A DNA stretch of 64,000 nucleotides from CAZNPL01 sp964574815 (GTDB taxonomy: Bacteria > Planctomycetota > Phycisphaerae > UBA1845). Positions 1-8,270 of this stretch are shown in pieces. Below the pieces are notes generated by a model. It saw only the letters and a list, made by a program, of their open reading frames with translations, ran no database searches and had not been told where the DNA came from. The stretch spans positions 3,757 to 67,756 of the forward strand of contig CAZNPL010000039.1 in NCBI GenBank assembly GCA_964574815.1. Reading direction: 5' to 3'. Every line of letters begins with the position of its first letter. Positions within the stretch are counted from its first letter, which is position 1. Position numbers and translations under genes: made by a program.

Positions 1-444
1 GTCGTAGACGACGCGCTCGTGGAGGAGCCGGTCTTGCGGGTCAGCGGCCGTGGTGCGCACCTCGTACATCATCAGCCGGTTGTTCGCGTGCCCGTAAGTG
101 ACCGGCGCATGGATATCGTACTCGTACGTGGTCGTCATGCCGTTGAGCTGGTCTACCTTCGTGAGGCGATTGTCGCCCTGGTCGTAGGTGTAGACAAGGT
201 CGTAATCCACGATTTCGCCGCCCAGGCCGTCGGAGCGCCAGCGTTTCTCGCTGGTGAGGCGCCCGCGGCGGTCGTAGCCATAGTCGATCGTGGTGGCCAC
301 CCCGTCCTCGGTTTCGACGATCCGCGTGATCAAACCGCGCGGATCGTAGGTGTATTCCATCTTGAGGAAGGGCGTCTGGCCGGAGATACGGTGTTCGGCG
401 GACTTCCAGGCGACCCGGCGCACGTTGCCGGCGTGTTGCGCGCA
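1..444 (-). CDS. RHS/YD-repeat protein, partial (runs off window start)
   Basis: Reading the minus strand from 444 down to base 1 gives an uninterrupted frame with repeated YD-type motifs (EYTYDPRGLITRI, YGYDRRGRLTSE, YTYDQGDNRLTKV, YEYDIHAP), the signature of RHS/YD-repeat proteins, which fold as a large beta-spiral shell and are usually secreted or cell-surface. The frame has a stop just upstream (445-447). Possible starts are ATG at 358-360 or GTG at 421-423; neither is preceded by a signal peptide or a long N-terminal domain. The protein therefore begins abruptly inside repeat sequence, which suggests a 5'-truncated copy. The C-terminus lies outside the window. The kinase gene ends 55 bases upstream on the same strand. 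Confidence 0.75.
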
Positions 445-499
445 CTATCGACTATATGCCCTCTGCCCCCAAGACATTTGTCCAAGTGCCCAGCTTGGT

Positions 500-1693
500 C
501 TACAGGAACTTCTGAACCAGAACGATCAGCAGCAGCAGCCCCAGGATCCACGGAATGGCGTGGATGGCTGCGATGATGATCGGTGCGGCCGAAGGGGCTG
601 AACTGACCTCGTGCGACGACGCCAGCGACTGCTCCAGTTCGGCAAACAACGATTCGCCCAGAAGCTCGCGACATCCCTCGAGCGCTTCCAGCATCTCGCC
701 CGCGTTTCGGTAACGGTCCTTCGCGTCCGTAGCGCACGCCTTCCCGAGGACCTGATTCAGCTTGTCGCAATTCCACTGGTCGCCGGCGTCAAAATGCTCG
801 GGCCTTACCCGGGGGAATTCTCCCGACTCCGAACCCGACAGGAGGTCAAAGAGAATACGACCGAGCGCGTAGACGTCGCCGGTCAGGTCCATCTTCCCGT
901 CGGGCGGCATGAACTCCGGCGTGCCCACGCGGCTGGGACTCTCGGTGTTGGTGGTGATCATCCCGATGTCGGCCAGCTTCGGCACCCGCCCGACGAAAAC
1001 GATGTTCGCCGGCTTGATGTCGCGATGGGCGATGCCCGCGGCGTGCAGCCGCGACAGGCCGCGCAGCAGCCGGATGACCACCTCGATCGCCGTGCTGCCC
1101 CGAATCCGGCCCCGCTCCATCACCCGCTGCAGTGTCAGCGGACGGTAGTGGCTTGGGAACGTCCCTCGAACGGGCTTGCGCGTGATCTCGTCATCCGCAA
1201 GTTCCATCGTATAGTAAAGCAGGCTGGCCTGCATGCCCACATGAAAGATGCGGATCAGGTTCGGATGATCCTCCACGTGCCGGCAATACGCCTCCAGCGC
1301 GGTGGACTCGCGACATTGCACGTTCGCCTCTTGAAGACGCCCGAGGTCGATCGCCTTGAGCGCCCGGTGCACCCCGACCCGGTCCCGGACCGCCCAGACC
1401 GTTCCGTAAGCCCCCTCGCCGCACAAACGCACGCGCTCGTAGTCCGGGATGGCCCAGAACGGAACCTTCGAGGGCTCGACCGCGGCGCCGCCAGGTGTCG
1501 CAGTCAGCGCGGTGTCACTGCCCAATGCCGCTCGAATGACGCGCCCGTCGAGATTCTCGCGGCGAAAACGCTCCAGCGCTTCTCCGCACGCGGTGCACTC
1601 CGCGACATGAGGCCAAAGTAAATCCGCCTCCTCGTCGGCCAGCTCACCCGCTTCCAGGCGCCGCAGAATGTCAACGTCGGGACATTCACTCAT
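500..1693 (-). CDS. membrane-anchored Ser/Thr protein kinase with N-terminal zinc-finger motif
   Basis: 397-residue protein. An N-terminal segment carries an anti-sigma-like Cys/His motif (HVAECTAC, residues 29-36). The kinase domain has a glycine-rich loop (GEGAYG, 92-97), the ATP-binding Lys113, and the catalytic HRDIKPAN (223-230). The metal-binding DFG is replaced by DIG (242-244). A hydrophobic C-terminal segment (371-394) should anchor it in the membrane with the kinase in the cytoplasm. I chose ATG 1693 because MSECPDVDILRRL resembles the usual start of this planctomycete kinase type; a GTG at 1747 in the same frame would add 18 residues. No good ribosome binding site is visible at either. 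The target is unknown. Confidence 0.85.
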   Translation of the reverse strand: MSECPDVDILRRLEAGELADEEADLLWPHVAECTACGEALERFRRENLDGRVIRAALGSDTALTATPGGAAVEPSKVPFWAIPDYERVRLCGEGAYGTVWAVRDRVGVHRALKAIDLGRLQEANVQCRESTALEAYCRHVEDHPNLIRIFHVGMQASLLYYTMELADDEITRKPVRGTFPSHYRPLTLQRVMERGRIRGSTAIEVVIRLLRGLSRLHAAGIAHRDIKPANIVFVGRVPKLADIGMITTNTESPSRVGTPEFMPPDGKMDLTGDVYALGRILFDLLSGSESGEFPRVRPEHFDAGDQWNCDKLNQVLGKACATDAKDRYRNAGEMLEALEGCRELLGESLFAELEQSLASSHEVSSAPSAAPIIIAAIHAIPWILGLLLLIVLVQKFL

Positions 1694-1980
1694 CAAAGAC
1701 CACACTCGCGCCGCAACGATGCGATGCAGCGCCTCAGATCGGTTCACAGCACGCCGGCGCGACGCTGTTCGACCCTGGCCACGTCAGTTTCCTGTATGGA
1801 ATTGTAACATTTCCGCGGGCGTGAGAGGAGAACTCGTCGTACATCGCCGTGAGCCGGCGACAAACGCCGGACCACCGGTGTCGATTGCCGCGCTCTTTGC
1901 TTTGATACAGAACACTGCCTACGATTGGAGTGGTAACGCAAGCAGTGGCCGGGCCGGAGCTCGCGTTGGAGGCGGCTGCG

Positions 1981-3138
1981 ATGCAGACGGCGGTAGTCGC
2001 AAACACCGGCACGGCGCTGATGTGGACCAGCGGGCTGCACCTGCTTTTCGGGAACGCCCTCTTGGGCTACCTCGAAGGGGTGCTGCTGGCCCGCATCACG
2101 AATTGTGACCGCCGCCGGGCGATCGTTCTGATGGTCGTGGCCAACTACGCATCAGCGTGGCTGGGCGCGGCCGCCCTGGGAGCATTCCGCGAACTGCTCG
2201 ACGCGACCCTGACGCCCGTGACGCTGCCGGCCGCACCGCGCGTGTTGCTCGCGGCGGCGGTCGGGGCTTACCTGTTCACGGTCGTCGTCGAGGCGCCGTT
2301 CTGCTTGCTCGCCGTTCGCAAAGGACCCGGCAGGCTTGTCAAAGACCTGCGGGGATGCGTACTGGTTCAGACGGCCTCATATGTGCTCATACTTGCTCCA
2401 CTCTACTTCCTTGCCTCCGAGACAAGCCTGTATACACAGGGCGACCTGCGCGATGACTTGTCCTTCGTACAGCCCCCGATCGCGACGGTGTACTTCATCA
2501 ATCCACGAGACGGAGACGTCTGGCAAATCGATACCGACGGTCGCCACAAGGCCTGGGCCCATGACGCCGATGTTTATAACCATTTCGCGCGGTTGTTCGT
2601 GACATCGGGCGACGAGCCGAACGTCTGGAACCTGCACGTCGTCGGCCGTGGTTACGGCGAGTGGTTCCGCCTCGAAGAATACGTGGCGCACGACGGCGGC
2701 ACTGGCTCCGAAGGCAGACACCGCCGCCACGTCAGACTGGAGAAGCCGGAGGCGGGACTCCTCGTCCGGAATTTCGCCCGCGGGCAAACCGAAACCGAGA
2801 TTCAGCAGCACAACCGCCAGGGATGGGGACCCATGTCGGTCGACAACACCTGGTCGAACACCGGCCCGGCGTTTGATTTGCGACACGGTACTTCCACTCT
2901 GAATGTCGAGACGGATCTATGGTTTTTCCTGGATGTCAGTGACAAAGAGAAACGCCTCTACCGTCTCGGCCTCGAAACGCCCTTCCTTTCCTGGTGCTTC
3001 CGAAATGTGACCATCCTGCCGAACGAGCAGGCGGTTCTGCAGATCGGAGATCAAATTGCAATTCTCGACCTTGGTACACGGGCCCTCGGTGTCCTGGCTG
3101 CCGGGCGCGGCCCGGTCGTCATGATCCCGGAACATTGA
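1981..3138 (+). CDS. membrane protein with C-terminal soluble domain, function unknown
   Basis: 385-residue protein. The first ~150 residues contain about four hydrophobic helices (around ALMWTSGLHLLFGNALLGYL, IVLMVVANYASAWLGAAALG, VLLAAAVGAYLFTVVV and a segment near SYVLILAPLYFLA). The remainder is soluble and beta-rich, with phrases such as TVYFINPRDGDVWQIDTDG that look like a propeller-type blade. I do not recognise a characterised family. ATG 1981 was chosen because GGAGG sits about 8 bases upstream; a GTG at 1930 is in frame but lacks such a site. The gene is alone, followed 148 bases later by the hydrolase gene on the same strand. Confidence 0.75.
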   Translation: MQTAVVANTGTALMWTSGLHLLFGNALLGYLEGVLLARITNCDRRRAIVLMVVANYASAWLGAAALGAFRELLDATLTPVTLPAAPRVLLAAAVGAYLFTVVVEAPFCLLAVRKGPGRLVKDLRGCVLVQTASYVLILAPLYFLASETSLYTQGDLRDDLSFVQPPIATVYFINPRDGDVWQIDTDGRHKAWAHDADVYNHFARLFVTSGDEPNVWNLHVVGRGYGEWFRLEEYVAHDGGTGSEGRHRRHVRLEKPEAGLLVRNFARGQTETEIQQHNRQGWGPMSVDNTWSNTGPAFDLRHGTSTLNVETDLWFFLDVSDKEKRLYRLGLETPFLSWCFRNVTILPNEQAVLQIGDQIAILDLGTRALGVLAAGRGPVVMIPEH

Positions 3139-3286
3139 AGCGACGGAGCGTGCCCGTATCAGGGGGCGTGGCGACCGCAGGCTCGTCGTGGCGGTCTACC
3201 AGCTTGCTGCGCAGATCTGATCGGTTAGGATGGCGGGTGAATCGGGCAGATTTCGCGGAAACAGTCAAGTGGTTAAGGAGTCTCAT

Positions 3287-4201
3287 ATGACGTTTCCGAG
3301 GCGGTTTTGCGCAGTGGCTTTGGTTCTGGCGTGCGCTCCGACGGCACATGGTCAGGATCGTTTCGACAAGGTCGACATCAAGAAGACGCACGTGGCCGGC
3401 AGCGTCCACATGCTGCGCGGAGCGGGCGGCAACGTCGGCGTCTCGGTTGGCGAGGACGGTCTTCTGATCGTCGACGACGAATATGCCGAGATGGCCGGCA
3501 AGCTCAAAGCGGCCCTGAACGGGCTCGGGCGGGGCAAGCCGAAATTCGTGCTGAACACGCACTGGCACTTCGACCACGTAGGCGGGAACACGACCTTCGG
3601 CCCGGAAGCCGTAATCATCGCGCATGAAAACGTACGCAGGCGGCTGTCCGAGCCGCAGACATTGTTCGGCCGCACCATCGAGCCCCTCCCGAAGAAGGGG
3701 CTGCCGGAAGTTACGTTCGACGAATCCCTTTCGCTCCACTTCAATGGCGAAAGGATCCGGGCGGTCCACTTCCCCGCCGCTCACACCGACGGCGACGTCG
3801 TGATCTACTTCACCGATTCCAACGTGGTCCACATGGGCGACCTGATGTTCAACGGGCAGTTCCCGTTCGTGGATCTGTCCCACGGTGGGGATGTGGAGGG
3901 CTTAACGCGAAGCGTCAAGACGATCTTGGATGGCTTGGCCCCCGCCGCGAAGATCATTCCGGGCCACGGGCCGCTGGCCGACAAAGGCGACCTAACCGCG
4001 TACCACGAGATGCTGGTGAAGACGACGGACATCGTGCGTAAGCGGATCGCGGCGGGCAAGTCGCGTGAAGATGTCATAGCGGAGGGCCTGCCGAAGGAGT
4101 GGGCCCGCTGGGCTGCCGGATTCATCACGACGGACCGATGGCTCGAGATTGTATACGGGAGTCTGACCGACACCGGAGACCCTCGAAACACGGGGTCCTG
4201 A
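3287..4201 (+). CDS. secreted metallo-beta-lactamase-fold hydrolase
   Basis: 304-residue protein with an N-terminal signal peptide (MTFPRRFCAVALVLACAPTAHG) and a complete set of metallo-beta-lactamase metal ligands: THWHFDH (HxHxDH), then HTDGD, MGDLMF and a terminal PGHGPL. This is a dinuclear, probably zinc, hydrolase of the periplasm. The family also includes B3-like lactamases, quinoprotein-relay and SoxH-type proteins; the substrate cannot be told from sequence. Translation starts at ATG 3287, preceded by AAGGAG six bases upstream. The C-terminal helical extension (YHEMLVKTTDIVRKR...) is typical of the stand-alone members. Confidence 0.85.
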   Translation: MTFPRRFCAVALVLACAPTAHGQDRFDKVDIKKTHVAGSVHMLRGAGGNVGVSVGEDGLLIVDDEYAEMAGKLKAALNGLGRGKPKFVLNTHWHFDHVGGNTTFGPEAVIIAHENVRRRLSEPQTLFGRTIEPLPKKGLPEVTFDESLSLHFNGERIRAVHFPAAHTDGDVVIYFTDSNVVHMGDLMFNGQFPFVDLSHGGDVEGLTRSVKTILDGLAPAAKIIPGHGPLADKGDLTAYHEMLVKTTDIVRKRIAAGKSREDVIAEGLPKEWARWAAGFITTDRWLEIVYGSLTDTGDPRNTGS

Positions 4202-4265
4202 TCGTGCGGGCCCGGCAGCCCCACGGACGCAGGCGGATCGACTCGGCCCCCTGCGCCTGTCCCGT

Positions 4266-4739
4266 TTACAGCTCGTCAGGAATATTGAAACGCTTCTTGG
4301 CCTCGGGCTTGAGTTCCCACAGCACGTTCACGATGACCCAGCGGCCGCCGATTTTCGACATGTGCATGTAGTCGATCCAGTCGTGCATCTCTAGCTTGAC
4401 GCTGGCGGCGTTTCCAAAAACGTCCAGCACCGTGACGTCGGTCCGGCGCGCTTCGGCTGATGTCTTTGTGCCGGAGCCGCTTCGAGTGGCCTGGACAAGG
4501 CTCAGCGCGCTCATGTGGTCGATCTTTCCCTTGCCAGAGCGCGGGTCGGGGAAAAGTGCGCGTTTTGCCAGATCGGGATGGAGGGCCCGCTCCATGCGAT
4601 CGGCGTTGCCTTCGTACCACCCCTGCCCGTAATCAACGGCCGTCTGCTTGATGGCTTCCAATTCGGAATTCACGTCGTCAGGGCTGGCTATTACGAGTGC
4701 GGTGAGCGAGACTGCTGCGGTTATCACGGCCTTCTGCAT
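4266..4739 (-). CDS. exported NTF2-like (lumazine-binding-2 type) protein
   Basis: 157-residue protein with a hydrophobic N-terminus (MQKAVITAAVSLTALVIASP) consistent with a signal peptide and one cone-shaped NTF2-like domain (YGQGWYEGNADRMERALHPDLAKR, then DVFGNAASVKLEMHDWIDYMHM and GGRWVIVNVLWEL). The spacing and wording match the putative lumazine-binding/SnoaL-like family, whose members bind small ligands or act as accessory domains; no catalytic residues can be assigned. GGAGG sits about 8 bases upstream of ATG 4739, so a longer frame beginning at 4904 is not needed. It converges on the hydrolase gene across a 64-base gap. Confidence 0.8.
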   Translation of the reverse strand: MQKAVITAAVSLTALVIASPDDVNSELEAIKQTAVDYGQGWYEGNADRMERALHPDLAKRALFPDPRSGKGKIDHMSALSLVQATRSGSGTKTSAEARRTDVTVLDVFGNAASVKLEMHDWIDYMHMSKIGGRWVIVNVLWELKPEAKKRFNIPDEL

Positions 4740-5259
4740 GGCAAATCCTCCTATGAGCTGAACGCCGCCAGCCGATCTCAGATCAACTTCAGAGTGCTGA
4801 TGGATGCGGTGGGGAAATAGTATTCGATGATCGTTGGCGGCATCCAGCACCTTGCGGGATGCGTGAGGACATTTTACACAGCTGTTCGGTCGGTCGGCGG
4901 ACACGCTTATGCGCTGCGCGATCGCCGCGTCTCCGCCTGATCATGCTGAACGCCCATCGTCCGGGTATGCGATCGTCTCAGGCCGCCAAGCGCCCACCCG
5001 AGGGGCTTCCATTGACGGTGCGGTGGACCGATAAGAGCAGGGCTTTTCGTGGGCACAGCAAGAACTTATGATGTTTCCTCCGGCGAACTGAACGATCGTC
5101 GCCTCAGCCGCCGGTTGGAGTTTCGGCGTCGGCGGATCGCGGACGATAGGGTTTCTAGCGGGTTGAATGATCCACCGGGACACCTGGTCTTGGTTCAGCT
5201 TGTTCGGGCCGGCGAAGCTCCGTTGAGACTTGGCGTTCGATTCTGCAGGAGTAACGAGT
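4740..5259. other. 520-base non-coding stretch between divergent genes
   Basis: It separates the divergent NTF2-like and nucleotide-sugar dehydrogenase genes and so should hold both promoters. I see no convincing coding frame, RNA gene or strong hairpin. A Shine-Dalgarno-like AGGAG at 5247-5251 belongs to the dehydrogenase. Confidence 0.4.
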
Positions 5260-6579
5260 TTGTCAATCGAGACCTTTATCGCGGACGTGAAGTCGCGTAA
5301 AGCACTGGTGGGCATAGTCGGGCTGGGCTACGTTGGCCTGCCGCTGGCACGCACGTTCTGCGGCGCCGGCTTTCGCGTGCTGGGCCTTGACGTAGACGCT
5401 GACAAGGTCGCCAAGCTCAATGCCGGCAAGAGCTACATCAAGCATATACCGGCCTCCTTGATCAAGCGCCTGGTGAGCGAGGGCAGCTTCAAGGCGACGT
5501 CCAAAGCCCGGGATATCGAGGCATGTTCCGCGATTCTGCTCTGCGTGCCCACGCCGCTGACCAAAATGCGAGATCCGGACATGAGCTACGTCGAAGGCAC
5601 GGCCGAGATGCTCACGCCGCACCTTCAAAAGAACCAGCTCATCGTGCTGGAAAGCACCACCTACCCGGGTACCACCCGCGAGCTGATGAAGCCGATCCTT
5701 GAGAAGAGCGGCCTTAAGGCCGAAAAGGAGTTCTTTCTGGCTTACTCGCCGGAACGCGAGGATCCAGGCCGCACGAATTACACCACCGAGACGATTCCCA
5801 AGGTCGTCGGGGGCCTTGGGCCACACAGCCGGCGGGCCGCGGCGGCCTTGTACGGCGCGGCGATCAAACAGGTCGTTTCGGTATCAAGCTGCGAGGTGGC
5901 CGAGTGCAGCAAAATCCTGGAAAACGTCTACCGCTCGGTAAACATCGCCCTGATCAACGAGCTCAAGGTCCTGCTGGATCGGATGGGCATCGACGTGTGG
6001 GAGGTTGTCCGGGCTGCGTCCACCAAGCCGTTTGGGTTTCAGCCGTTCTATCCCGGCCCGGGGCTGGGAGGACACTGCATCCCGATCGATCCATTTTACC
6101 TGACTTGGCGGGCACGTGAGTTCGACATGACCACGCGGTTCATCGAGCTGGCCGGAGAGATCAACACGCAAATGCCCGAGTATGTCGTCGGCCGGATCAT
6201 CGAGGCACTCAATGACCGCAAGAAGGCATTGAACGGGTCCCGGATTCTCCTTTTGGGGCTGGCATACAAAAAGGACGTCGACGACATCCGCGAATCGCCC
6301 TCGATCGAACTGATTGAAATGCTGAAGGCCAGAGGAGCCAAAGTCGACTACAATGACCCGTACGTGCCGGCGACGCCCAAGCAGCGGGAACATAATCTTC
6401 GGATGAGGAGCAAGAAGCTGACGGCCGACATGCTGCGCGGCTACGATTGCGTGCTGATTGCGACCGATCACAGCACCTACGACTACTCATGGATTGTGGA
6501 GAACGCCCAACTGGTGGTGGATACGCGAAACGCCACGGCCCAATGCCGCAACGGCCGGCGAAAAATCGTCAAGGCGTGA
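5260..6579 (+). CDS. nucleotide-sugar dehydrogenase (UDP-glucose/GDP-mannose dehydrogenase family)
   Basis: 439-residue protein that should oxidise the C6 hydroxyl of a nucleotide sugar to the uronic acid with two NAD+. It has the N-terminal NAD-binding fold (GIVGLGYVGLPLA), the catalytic cysteine in GLGGHCIPIDPFYL, and the C-terminal UDP-binding domain (GLAYKKDVDDIRESPS). The wording is closest to the WbpA/TviB/WecC-type branch acting on UDP-N-acetyl-hexosamines, but the substrate is not certain. The start is probably TTG 5260, which has AGGAG about 8 bases upstream; an earlier in-frame TTG at 5230 lacks one. Its stop overlaps the start of the next gene by four bases (GTGA), implying translational coupling. 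It probably serves surface polysaccharide synthesis. Confidence 0.88.
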   Translation: MSIETFIADVKSRKALVGIVGLGYVGLPLARTFCGAGFRVLGLDVDADKVAKLNAGKSYIKHIPASLIKRLVSEGSFKATSKARDIEACSAILLCVPTPLTKMRDPDMSYVEGTAEMLTPHLQKNQLIVLESTTYPGTTRELMKPILEKSGLKAEKEFFLAYSPEREDPGRTNYTTETIPKVVGGLGPHSRRAAAALYGAAIKQVVSVSSCEVAECSKILENVYRSVNIALINELKVLLDRMGIDVWEVVRAASTKPFGFQPFYPGPGLGGHCIPIDPFYLTWRAREFDMTTRFIELAGEINTQMPEYVVGRIIEALNDRKKALNGSRILLLGLAYKKDVDDIRESPSIELIEMLKARGAKVDYNDPYVPATPKQREHNLRMRSKKLTADMLRGYDCVLIATDHSTYDYSWIVENAQLVVDTRNATAQCRNGRRKIVKA

Positions 6580-8030
6580 CGTGGCCGTGGTCAGATCAGG
6601 CAGGAAACCGGCTTCGTCCGGACTGCCGGGGATTCGTGCTCTTACTGCTCGCCTGCGCGGCCACCGGCTCGGCCCAGGAAGCGGCAAGCGAACGAGATCG
6701 CGATCTCGTATTACGCCGGGAATGGAGTGAGGCCTGCAGCCGGATCCTCGAAGGGCATTCCTGGGACCAGGTCGCGACCGACTTGGAAGCGGCGTTGGCG
6801 ACGGCCGGCAAGACGCCGAGCTCCGAGACGATCGAGGGGTATCTCGATTCAATCCGACTGGCAGAACGCCAGGCGGATTCCGTGCCCGATGACTTGAGCG
6901 ACGCCTCTCCGAGCGAGATCGTAAAGGCTCTGCTCACATCCCGCGTGGTGGGTCCGGCGAATCCGGACTGGCATTTGGTGACGCGCCCCCTTCACATGCA
7001 CCGGCGGGGCGACGGTTCGCTGCAGGTACACTGGGTGGAACTCGCGGAAGTCCCGGCACATCGGCTCACCGACCCGGCAGTTCTCGTGTTACAGCGAGGC
7101 CGCAAAATGATCCCGGCCCTGCTGGCGGCCCTCGACGATCCCACGGCGACCCGGGCGGGCTACATAACTCCGGCAACACACAGGCTGCCGATCCTGTTCC
7201 GGCGATCGGATCTCGCCATGGCACTGCTGGAGGCTATCACGCTATGTCGCTTCTACGTCTCCGCGCCATGGGACATTTTGTCCGAACGCGACGACGCCAC
7301 GAAAAAAGCAGCAATCGAGTTGGCCAGAGAGTGGTGGCAAGAGACGGAATCGATGCCGGATCTCGAAGCTCGATCCTGGCTCTTGGAACGTATCTCATAC
7401 GATCAAGCTTCCCCCATGATCGAAGTCCTTGTGCTGGAGGGACACGCTGAAGTCGCGATACGCCATCTGCGCCAATACTTGTTTGGCGAACAGGGCAAAT
7501 TCGACATTGATGTGGCCCGCCGACTCTGCCGACTCGGCGACTCCTCGGCACTCGATTACATCGTGTCACGCGGACGCGACGAAAGTCTCTTGCAGCCTGA
7601 GGAAATCGAGTTGCTCATCGATTTCGGCGGGCGGCGTGAGTTCGCGGTTCTCGCCGGCCTCGTCGCTGAAGACAAAACGGTGAATACGCACACCAAGAAT
7701 AAAGCAAGTCGGGAAATCCTCCTCGCGATGAAAGACACCGATAATCGCCTGGCCATCCCCGTCTTCGCCGAGGCTCTCGACGTCGAGGACAAGGTGGCCG
7801 ACGTGAAGCCTGCTTCGAATCGGCGGGGCACCCCCCTCGTCTCGCGGGCAGAGCTGGCTGCGAAACACATCCAGCGCCTCACCGGCCGTGATTTCCGCTT
7901 CGACGAGAGGGCGTCGGTCGAATCGCGCAAGAAAGCTATCGAGCGGGTGCGCGATTGGTGGGAGAAAGAAGGGCGCGGACTCTACGGTTTCGAGGCGCGG
8001 CGTTTGCGTCGCACGGGCGGTATTCGGTGA
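6576..8030 (+). CDS. exported protein of unknown function, coupled to the dehydrogenase gene
   Basis: 484-residue protein from GTG 6576, which overlaps the TGA of the preceding gene. The N-terminus holds a hydrophobic stretch (GFVLLLLACAATGSAQ) that looks like a signal peptide preceded by an unusually long polar leader. The rest is helical and acidic, with recurring Leu/Ala-rich helices (PALLAALDDPTATRA, MIEVLVLEGHAEVAIRHLRQYL) that could be HEAT-like repeats; I cannot assign a family. The same frame is open upstream to 6447 inside the dehydrogenase, but that part is out of place for coding. No catalytic motif is visible. Confidence 0.7.
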   Translation: MTWPWSDQAGNRLRPDCRGFVLLLLACAATGSAQEAASERDRDLVLRREWSEACSRILEGHSWDQVATDLEAALATAGKTPSSETIEGYLDSIRLAERQADSVPDDLSDASPSEIVKALLTSRVVGPANPDWHLVTRPLHMHRRGDGSLQVHWVELAEVPAHRLTDPAVLVLQRGRKMIPALLAALDDPTATRAGYITPATHRLPILFRRSDLAMALLEAITLCRFYVSAPWDILSERDDATKKAAIELAREWWQETESMPDLEARSWLLERISYDQASPMIEVLVLEGHAEVAIRHLRQYLFGEQGKFDIDVARRLCRLGDSSALDYIVSRGRDESLLQPEEIELLIDFGGRREFAVLAGLVAEDKTVNTHTKNKASREILLAMKDTDNRLAIPVFAEALDVEDKVADVKPASNRRGTPLVSRAELAAKHIQRLTGRDFRFDERASVESRKKAIERVRDWWEKEGRGLYGFEARRLRRTGGIR

Positions 8031-8270
8031 ATTCGGCGCGCTGCGGAGCTCTGTCCGCCCAGCGCTCCCTCCTTCCAGGAACAGCTTCTTCCTCAACACC
8101 TGCCGGCGATCGAAGCGTTTGAAACTTGCCACAGCCTCGGCCGCGCTCGATCGGACGATGCCCGCACGCGGGCACGCCGTGCAGCTTGGCGAACAACAGC
8201 CGAGGCGATAAACTCCCACCCGGTGATCCGCGCTACTGATATATCCCGCGAAACGGAGAGGTCGACGGTC

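Noticed and set aside
4266..4904. Longer form of the NTF2-like protein starting at 4904
   Set aside because: The extra 55 residues precede a normal signal peptide, and GGAGG lies at the proper distance before ATG 4739.
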